Assembly (NCBI GenBank): GCA_029339505.1
Contig: JAQISU010000057.1
Location: 9,454,001 to 9,518,000 of the forward strand
Length of the DNA: 64,000 nt
Direction of reading: 5' to 3'
DNA from: Unio delphinus
Taxonomy: Eukaryota > Mollusca > Bivalvia > Unionida > Unionidae
The stretch's first letter is position 1. Each line of letters starts with the position of its first letter. Shown piece by piece: positions 58,701 through 64,000 of the stretch. The translations under genes and the position numbers were made by a program. Under the pieces are notes generated by a model. That model saw only the letters and a program-made list of their open reading frames with translations. It did not search any database and was not told the origin of the DNA.

Positions 58701-61700
58701 ATCTATACATCTATAAACAGATGGTTGGATTCATTCAGATGTTATACCTTCATAAAAATGTGCAGACAAGAGAGCTGAGTTTTAGGTATCAGACTATAAT
58801 CATTTTACAGCCAGTATACTAGTGGATGAATAATCAATAGAGTACTAAATATATTGAAGTGTGACTATTGGTTTGTAAATAGATGAATTTTTGTTCATTA
58901 TGCATATCACAAACTTCAGTCTATGTACAATAGTTAAGAACAAAAGATCTACTTTTATTTGATATCCTGTATTTAATTTCTTGCTGACAAAATAGTATAT
59001 GGAATCTTGTGCCAGACTGTTATTTGGTTCAGTGCAGGTAGTCCCCTGTTTGGTGGCATGAGATGCAAGAAAATGCAGCAGAACACATGTTATTCAGGGC
59101 TGAAAAAAATTTCACTGTTATTAATGATTTTTAACAGGAATTTTACCGTTCTATTCATCGGGCATTCAGATAAACAAATTCATATTATTTTGAGAAAAAA
59201 ATAGTTTTTAAGAATATTTATATGTATATGTTATATCATGGGACAAACATATAGATACCAAGTTTATGCTGGCTACAAGAGCAGGAGCAGAACACAAAAA
59301 CACACACATATATATATGATTTTTGTAGAATCACTGAAAATTTGTCAAAACTGCTTCCAAATGAAATTTTGCAAATGACTGGTTTTTGCAGAAAATAACA
59401 GGAGTTCAGGGCGACATTTTGCATTTAAGTAAGGTTGTGGGTAGCTGGTGTAATTAGTTGGCAAAAAGTGCTTCCTTATCTCATATCTGATTGCATTATA
59501 TTGTTTCCCAGGTCCTATGAGCAAGCTGGCTTTCTGAGCAAGGAAAACAATGAGATTGAGAAAGCGGTAAATTTCATGGAACATGCCACTCAGATGTTCC
59601 AGGAACATGGGACACCAGACACAGCAGCATTTTGTATAGAAAAAGCTGCCAAGTAAGTATAGACTCTAAATATGTCATTTTAGTACACGTGGCAAAAGTG
59701 AATTTGATGATTGCTAATGTATGTCTTGAAAATATTGTGACAGTTAATTGTACCAATCATTAATGCAAAATGTTAATATCTGTTTAATCAGTTGCTGCAA
59801 GAATAATTCTGACTGCAACTGAAGACCATTCTTTGGTCAAGTTCAAAACTAATATAATGTTGTTGTATATTAATGTTATTGTTGTAAGACCATTCTTTGG
59901 TCAAGTTCCAAACTAATATAATGTTGTTGTATATTAATGTTATTGTTGTAAGACCATTCTTTGGTCAAGTTCCAAACTAATATAATGTTGTTGTATATTA
60001 ATGTTATTGTTGTATTGTAGAACATTACATAGCCAACAAAAGACTTGATGGATATCATCACAATTTTAATTCCCCCCATCATACTGTTACAGTTGCTAAT
60101 TGCTATCCACCAACCTGAAGTTTTGGTCAAAATGTTCATTTTTACAATGTCCCCATTATGATACCATTTACTCCTCTGACATGTTACAAGTTCATAAAAA
60201 AATTGGCATGTTAAATATGCATTACATTTGATTTTACATAATAATGACTGGATACTTTGAATACACAAATATCACTGAGTCTCTAAAAGTTTGCGATCTC
60301 ATGGAAGGAGAGAACCCATTATAGAGATTTAAATAGGGCTCTTTTCAAGGTATTTGGTTGAACCGAATACTTATGGGAATATTTTGGTTTTAACTGAATC
60401 TTGATATGTTGCTATTGATGAGACATTGAGTTTGATTTCCATACATCTGTCACATTGCTATTGATGAGACATTGAGTTTGATTTCCATACATCTGTGTCA
60501 CATTGCTATTGATGAGACATTGAGTTTGATTAACATACATCTTTGTCACATTGCTATTGGTATGAGATATTTAGTTTGATTTCCATACATCTGTGTCACA
60601 TTGCTATTGATGAGACATTGAGTTTGATTAACATACATCTTTGTCACATTGCTATTGGTATGAGATATTTAGTTTGATTTCCATACATCTGTGTCACATT
60701 GCTATTGATGAGACATTGAGTTTTAATTTCCAGTCATCTGTGTCACATTGCTATTGATGAGACATTGAGTTTGATTAACATACATCTGTGTCACATTGCT
60801 ATTGATGAGACATTGAGTTTGATTAACATACATCCTTGTCACATTGCTATTGGTATGAGACATTTAGTTTGATTTCCATACATCTGTGTCACATTTGAAG
60901 GAGTAACTGACCCAGCACCACTACCATGACTCCATTGGATGGAGTAAAAAAAATCCTTTTGTACATGGTTATTATATGGGCAAATAGATTAAATCAGGGT
61001 CCATAGGGAGCCTAGAAAACCTAAAAAAGCCTAAGATTTTATTTTAGCCTTAAAAAAAACCTAAAAAAAAAAGCCTGAATTTTTATAAGAAACCTTATAA
61101 ATTAAAAGAAAACCTTAAAATTCTTCAACATGAGTCAGCAGTCTAAAGGTAAAATTAAAGCTTCTATAAGAAAAAGTCGGCACTGCACGATCAAGGAGAA
61201 AAAAAACGTAACCTGCACCTGAAATGAACTACAGCTGTCGTACATCGGGGTTGTCAGTAACTTGCACATCCGGTATATCCTGGCTTGAGTTGATGAGTTG
61301 GCTGTCAAATCCACAGTACACTCCTTGGTTGGAAAAAGATGAAGATGTGTTTTCTGCTAAATGTAAATTGTGTAAATTATCGTTTAGTATTAAGAGATTG
61401 GGTGAAAGTGGCTTACGAATACACGCAAGAGGAATAAAACATCAAGCGAACGAGAAGAGCGCATCCTCCACATTCGACTTGAAGAAAATCTTGACTGTGA
61501 GTATAACTATACATTATCTATTTTTTTCTCTGTCTGAACTATAGCTTCAAAAATAATTTTTAATTTTGCAGAAATTACATTGAATTTGAAGCCGGTCAGA
61601 CTAAGTAGTTACAAGTGTTTTTTTTAAAGGGAAACAACTGCATCATAACTGTAACAATAAGCTTACCTCCCCTAATTTCTGATTTTACAATTTATATATA

Positions 61701-63049
61701 ATTAGTCAAGATGTTTACCTTTTATTACTTTTATATGGTGGGATCCATATAAATTAATAATGCATGAAAAAGCTAGAATTAAATTACAATAATATTTAAT
61801 ATATTCTTAATGATACATAATTAATTTCTGGTTTTTTTTTTCTTCTTCTTTTCTAGCGTCAACAGCCTGATTCAGGAAAAGTACTGTCACCACAAACTCC
61901 AAATTCTCAGCCATCCTGTTCATTGGTGTCTACTACCTCAGCATCTATGCATGATCATGTAGGAAAAGAAGACACATTGCAAGTTGAAATTATTTGGACA
62001 TTGTATACAATAGATAGACACTGCAGCTTTTCATCAAATTCCGGAATAACAAAAGTATTCCATTCCATGTTTCCAGATAGTGCCAAAAATAAAATAAAAA
62101 TCAGCGTTTACTTATGATATTGAAACAATGAACAGTTTAGCTGATGACTATGCATTAAAAGCAGAACATCAGAGGAACCTTACTTTCATCGGCACATCAA
62201 ATAGCTTAAGGACATCTCTGGGAAAAAAACCTGGAAGATCAGTTGAAGCTGGACAAGCAGATCTTGAAGCATTTAAATATATATGAATTTTGCATGACAT
62301 TTTGTGCAGTGTACATTGCTCTACTTTTGTGAATATATGATTTAATCTTTCAGTTCTTGTTCATTAAGTTCATTTAGATCTTACCTTGCTAAGGATGTGG
62401 AAAAGAAGTTCCAAGTTATATTATTAAAAAAAATGTAAAATTGATGAGTTTGCTATTATTTGTGTGCGTGAAAGCCTGAAAACTGTGCATTTCTTTAACC
62501 TAAAATTTTTTCACAAAGGCCTTAAAATTTTTTTAAAAAAAGCCTAAATTTTGTAGATCAGGATTTGCTACTAACCCTTGTAAATATCTCTATGAATTTC
62601 CATTCAATTAGGAGATCGTAGGACAACAGATTGATAGATGGACAAATCAAGAGTATCATAATACTGATACTTAAAAAAAATGTGTGGAATTAAGAGTATA
62701 AACTAAAAGTTATATTGCCATAATCATTAATAATCAAGCATTAAATTTCTTTCTACTTACTCTGATTCATACCACTCTGGTGGCCTAGTGGTTAGAGTGT
62801 CTGGCGCGGAAGTGGGAGGTCATGGGTTTACAAAAATGGTACTAACAGCTGCATCGCTTGGCACTCAGCATTAAGAAATTAGTGTTAGTACTGATCAGCC
62901 TGGTGTTAGGATAATTTCACTGGGTGGGACATCATGCTACATGGCTGCGGCATGATTTTCTCAGTGCTAGACATCACCATAAACTGCCTCACTGCAGACA
63001 TCGTAGCGATATGACTGAAAAATTGTTAAAGCTACATTAAAAATCCTAA

Positions 63050-63095
<46 letters not shown>

Positions 63096-64000
63096 AAACT
63101 GCTTCTGAAATTCTGGGTTCTTATTATATGTAACCTTTGTTATATTGTTTTTCCAGGATGGTAGAAATGACGCACCCATCTAAGGCGGCGGAATTATACA
63201 AAAGAGCTAGTGAGATATCTGAGGTATTTTAATGCAGTTATGATTGTTTGTTTGTTTGATCATTTATTCATCTTATAAAATTGCATTAATAAAGTATTGT
63301 AATAAATAATATAGTAAGCAGTTTAACAGTAGTACCATGAATGATGTTAATTATACTCCTCGCTATGCATAATCATGTCTTTTGGCAGTAGCAGGCAAGG
63401 TGGATTAGGAAGATAAATGATCATGGTATTTGACCTTTGATTAAGGTATGCAGTCTTAAATTAAACCTAATTTGAAGAAACTTATTTTCAGATTAGCCTT
63501 GACCTTGATGACCTTGCTCTTTCACCTGTAGACCCTAAGGTTTATAATGTCTTTCTTACCCTAAGTGAAATCCATACAAATCTGTGGCTTATATTACATT
63601 TTTGCATTAGCTGATAACCGTATAGGGTTTTATAATTCCTGTATAATGCTGTTGTTCCTGGCATCATCAAAACTGATGAGATGATGCAGTGTCGTCATAA
63701 AAAAAGTCACTGACCTGTCTTGCAGGCTTCTTTGATTTTGATGAAATGTAGTTTTACTATTCATGCTTGAATAATTAAATTGGATGATTATTTATATCTC
63801 TCTTAGTACCACACACAAACAAGAAAGGACCCTGTAACCTACATTTCACATTTTGTGGCTTAGGTTGTTTTTTTTTGGTTGGCTGATGACTTTGTAGGCT
63901 TTTTTGCATGCTTTATACATATAATCCTATGTAAAATTATCAAATGTTTTGAAAGATGCACTCGCATCTCATTCTATTTCAGTTTTTGATCATTATTGCC
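47518..64000 (+). CDS. NAPG: Gamma-SNAP gene, 5' half (6 exons; 3' part outside window)
   Basis: Gamma-SNAP is a cytosolic adaptor of the SNAP family, TPR-like helical proteins that bring the ATPase NSF to SNARE complexes; the gamma form acts in endosomal/organelle fusion (family knowledge). Six exons (47518-47576, 52213-52280, 56350-56434, 58222-58239, 59512-59652, 63157-63223) join in frame into 146 codons with no gap against the family. Recognisable blocks are MTSEKRLEEALGHIAQAEK, TSFFKWSPDLDGAISAYIKA, FHAAKSYEQAG and HGTPDTAAFCIEKAAK. The family length is about 312 residues, so the second half lies beyond 64000. The upstream neighbour is IPO4, head to head. Confidence 0.95.
47917..49119 (-). 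mobile_element. piggyBac-like internally deleted element, family 1 copy 2
   Basis: Collinear with 21992-23202 along its whole length ('cccagccacactaagctgtg', 'ccagctgcttgtgcccc'-type start, the Cys-rich remnant, the CCAAT inverted repeat). Ends CTATTTCAGCCCC and the complement of CTCATTCGGCCCC. Here the flanks are ATAA on both sides (47913-47916 and 49120-49123), not TTAA. Lies in NAPG intron 1. Confidence 0.83.
49137..49180. repeat. Short dispersed repeat shared with 50331
   Basis: 'ttggtctctaagcctttttt' followed by 'cattttgacttgacggctta' is repeated at 50333-50375 as 'ttggtctctaagcctttttt' and 'attttgtcttggcggcttgg'. Origin unknown. Confidence 0.65.
49733..49897. repeat. (TA)n and (CATA)n microsatellites
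   Basis: (TA)n at 49733-49788 and (CATA)n at 49847-49897, separated by 58 bp. They create long meaningless open frames on both strands. Confidence 0.97.
50490..51882 (+). pseudogene. Decayed RTE-like LINE (end of endonuclease plus reverse transcriptase)
   Basis: In order: FQARIGGKFAP (endonuclease end), VEYRKINKNVRKKLKKAKEE, ERWTEYYKELYNH, IRAPKNGKAVGVDKIPAELV, QNYRSISLISHASKVMLKII, QAGFRSGRSTTEQIFNLRVL, HVFIDFKKAFGRVWHEAMW, VGVRKGCLLSP and NLRFADDIDGLAG. The catalytic FADD is present. At least four stops or frameshifts occur: around 50600-50640, at 50870, at 51356 and between 51445 and 51455, with another shift near 51670. The D of 'FDFKKAFDR' has become G. It lies in NAPG intron 1 on the gene's strand. 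Clade by memory of similar 'endonuclease-reverse transcriptase' entries. Confidence 0.88.
52213..52280 (+). CDS. NAPG: NAPG exon 2
   Basis: Reads MKTSFFKWSPDLDGAISAYI then KA, after completing the codon split with exon 1, and leaves one base for exon 3. Acceptor TTTGCTAG, donor GTCAGT. Corresponds to 'LKTGFLKWKPDYDSAASEY'. Confidence 0.95.
52281..53315. other. NAPG intron 2, left part without recognisable content
   Basis: AT-rich. Two loosely similar stretches (52500-52600 and 52730-52870, sharing 'atggtcatcaccag'/'atgatcatcaccag' and 'atttgtctgtaatac'-like phrases) hint at an old duplication. Nothing coding. Confidence 0.45.
53328..53545 (+). repeat. SINE-B full-length copy with 12-bp target duplication
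   Basis: Flanked by 'ccaaacagacta' at 53316-53327 and 53546-53557. Head 'gcgctgagtggtctaaagca' (A box), 'catgggtttgag' (B box region), 3' end 'atggcattatccctataaca' with an AAC/A-rich tail. Defines SINE-B at about 218 bp. Confidence 0.92.
53558..53942 (+). repeat. 29-30-bp minisatellite, about 13 units
   Basis: Units 'agctgtcagtagtttgtatt' plus 'caacctttt'. It starts just after the SINE-B target duplication. Right-hand units change to 'atgtgtcagcaatttgtatt'. Confidence 0.9.
54393..54651 (+). repeat. SINE-A full-length copy with 9-bp target duplication
   Basis: Flanked by 'gctacataa' at 54384-54392 and 54652-54660. tRNA-like head 'gtggcctagtggttagagcg' (A box) and 'cagttcgatccccagc' (B box), body 'catgatgtctcagtgctaga', 3' end 'attgttaaagctacgttaaa' with an AAAC tail. 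It lacks about 75 bp of the middle present in the copies at 42639 and 62770. Confidence 0.92.
54779..55177 (+). repeat. 49-bp tandem repeat, 8 units, almost identical
   Basis: Units 'aatggcatgtcatactgtaa' plus 'atataacagttttaactggt' plus 'ggtcattat'. The first and last units read 'aacacag' where all inner units read 'aacag'. No other inner difference was noticed. Confidence 0.95.
55178..56349. other. NAPG intron 2, right part without recognisable content
   Basis: AT-rich sequence leading to the exon 3 acceptor. No repeats or coding remnants recognised. Confidence 0.5.
56350..56434 (+). CDS. NAPG: NAPG exon 3
   Basis: Reads ATSFRNCKALSEARDAFVKA then AELQQRMN and two bases, matching 'AVAFKNAKQFEQAKDACLREAV' of the family. 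Acceptor CTTGCAG, donor GTATCC (weak), phase 1 in and 2 out. Confidence 0.93.
56643..56957 (-). repeat. SINE-A full-length copy with 13-bp target duplication
   Basis: Flanked by 'tcaatttattagt' at 56630-56642 and 56958-56970. The minus strand starts 'ccactccggtggcctagtgg' and has 'gtgggttcgatctgcggcca' as B box. It includes the middle segment with 'tgatactaacagctgccttg' and ends in a CAAAC tail. Confidence 0.92.
57257..57466 (+). repeat. SINE-B copy, near full length
   Basis: Head 'ctcggtggccaagtggtctt', then 'gagaaagcttctcagggttt', 'ggtcttcctcctccagatat' and 3' end 'gcttaaaaatggtgttaaac'. Confidence 0.82.
57470..58221. other. NAPG intron 3, right part without recognisable content
   Basis: AT-rich. 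A tempting exon-like frame near 57633 (PALFAAF) was examined and discarded. Nothing else recognised. Confidence 0.5.
58222..58239 (+). CDS. NAPG: NAPG exon 4, an 18-nt microexon
   Basis: 'tcccttccatgcagctaa' lies between acceptor AAATCCAG and a perfect donor GTAAGT. With two bases from exon 3 and one from exon 5 it adds DPFHAA and completes Lys, giving NDPFHAAKSYEQAG. The family reads 'RALFHAAKAYEQAG' at exactly this spacing. Skipping it keeps the frame but deletes six residues from a TPR-like helix. Confidence 0.9.
   Translation, partial: SLPCS
58240..59511. other. NAPG intron 4, no recognisable content
   Basis: AT-rich, with short (CA)/(TA) runs near 59290-59318. No transposon or coding remnant seen. 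Confidence 0.5.
59512..59652 (+). CDS. NAPG: NAPG exon 5
   Basis: Reads SYEQAGFLSKENNEIEKAVN, then FMEHATQMFQEHGTPDTAAF and CIEKAA, with a split Lys codon. Acceptor TTCCCAG, donor GTAAGT, phase 2 at both ends. 'ENGTPDTAAMALERAGK' is the family's hallmark block. Confidence 0.97.
59821..60018 (+). repeat. 64-bp tandem repeat, 3 units
   Basis: 'agaccattctttggtcaagt' begins each unit, which ends 'attaatgttattgttgta'. Each unit contains the palindrome-like 'gaccattctttggtc'. Confidence 0.93.
60405..60895 (+). repeat. 48-bp minisatellite with higher-order pattern, about 10 units
   Basis: Units 'cattgctattgatgagacat' plus 'tgagtttgatttccatacat' plus 'ctgtgtca'. Variant units ('ggtatgagatatttag' and 'gattaacatacatctttgtc') occur in a fixed order that repeats near 60505 and 60605, that is, a two-unit higher-order repeat. 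Confidence 0.9.
60995..62580 (+). mobile_element. Decayed hAT-like element with BED finger (family 4)
   Basis: A plus-strand frame (61224-61544) includes PWLEKDEDVFSAKCKLCKLS then IKRLGESGLRIHARGIKHQ, a BED-type zinc finger with C-x2-C and H-x5-H spacing. A second segment (about 61858-62094) includes VEIIWTLYTIDRHCSFSSNS and KVFHSMFPDSAK, as in hAT-related transposases. An intron with 'gtgagt' donor (61498) and 'tctag' acceptor probably joins them. Proposed ends CAGGGTCCATAGGG and the complement of CAAGGGTTAGTAGC are imperfect, with 'taaat' on both flanks. The coding segments are firm, the ends tentative. Confidence 0.65.
62770..63093 (+). repeat. SINE-A copy with (CA)n tail
   Basis: Head 'tggcctagtggttagagtgt'; the B box is damaged ('gggtttacaaaa', several bases lost). 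Then 'ggtactaacagctgcatcgc', 'tgctagacatcaccataaac' and a (CA)n tail at 63051-63093. The tail ends 63 bp before NAPG exon 6. Confidence 0.9.
63157..63223 (+). CDS. NAPG: NAPG exon 6
   Basis: Completes Lys, then reads MVEMTHPSKAAELYKRASEI and SE. Corresponds to 'LIENVDPEKAVQLYQQTANVFE'. Acceptor TTTCCAG, donor GTATTT, phase 2 in and 0 out. Last exon in the window. Confidence 0.93.
63224..64000. other. NAPG intron 6 (partial), no recognisable content
   Basis: AT-rich sequence without repeats or coding remnants that I recognise. Confidence 0.5.

Noticed and set aside
62967..63179. Frame with a run of Cys-Val
   Set aside because: It is the translation of the SINE-A (CA)n tail, running antisense into NAPG exon 6.

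Overview
This is nuclear genomic DNA of an animal. It is AT-rich, has long GT-AG introns, and carries tRNA-derived SINEs, LINEs, DNA transposons and many tandem arrays. The repeat types (a LINE with RNase H, SINEs with (CA)n tails, an AAT array joined to a 'tatagcgcct' repeat) make a mollusc, perhaps a bivalve, my best guess. That is inference; no marker here fixes the species.

Two host genes fill the window, head to head. On the minus strand, from about 47146 to beyond position 1, lies an importin-4 gene (IPO4 family). I place 17 exons, which join in frame into the first 542 codons, roughly the N-terminal half. On the plus strand, from 47518 to beyond position 64000, lies a gamma-SNAP gene (NAPG). 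I place six exons, which join in frame into the first 146 codons, including an 18-nt microexon at 58222-58239. The start codons are 371 bp apart, so that AT-rich interval probably holds a shared bidirectional promoter.

The rest is intronic. The IPO4 introns hold a complete 5.7-kb I-group-like LINE with an 11-bp target duplication (10162-15884), two piggyBac-like non-autonomous elements bounded by TTAA, several hAT-like elements whose ends carry TGCCAAC, and numerous SINEs and minisatellites. The NAPG introns hold a second copy of one piggyBac element, a decayed RTE-like LINE, young SINEs with clear target duplications, a very uniform 49-bp array and another decayed hAT-like element. No rRNA, true tRNA gene, CRISPR array or operon is visible. 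The most notable observations are the microexon, the head-to-head gene pair, the near-intact LINE, the shared end signature of the hAT-like elements, and a tandem repeat that multiplies the splice acceptor of IPO4 exon 3.
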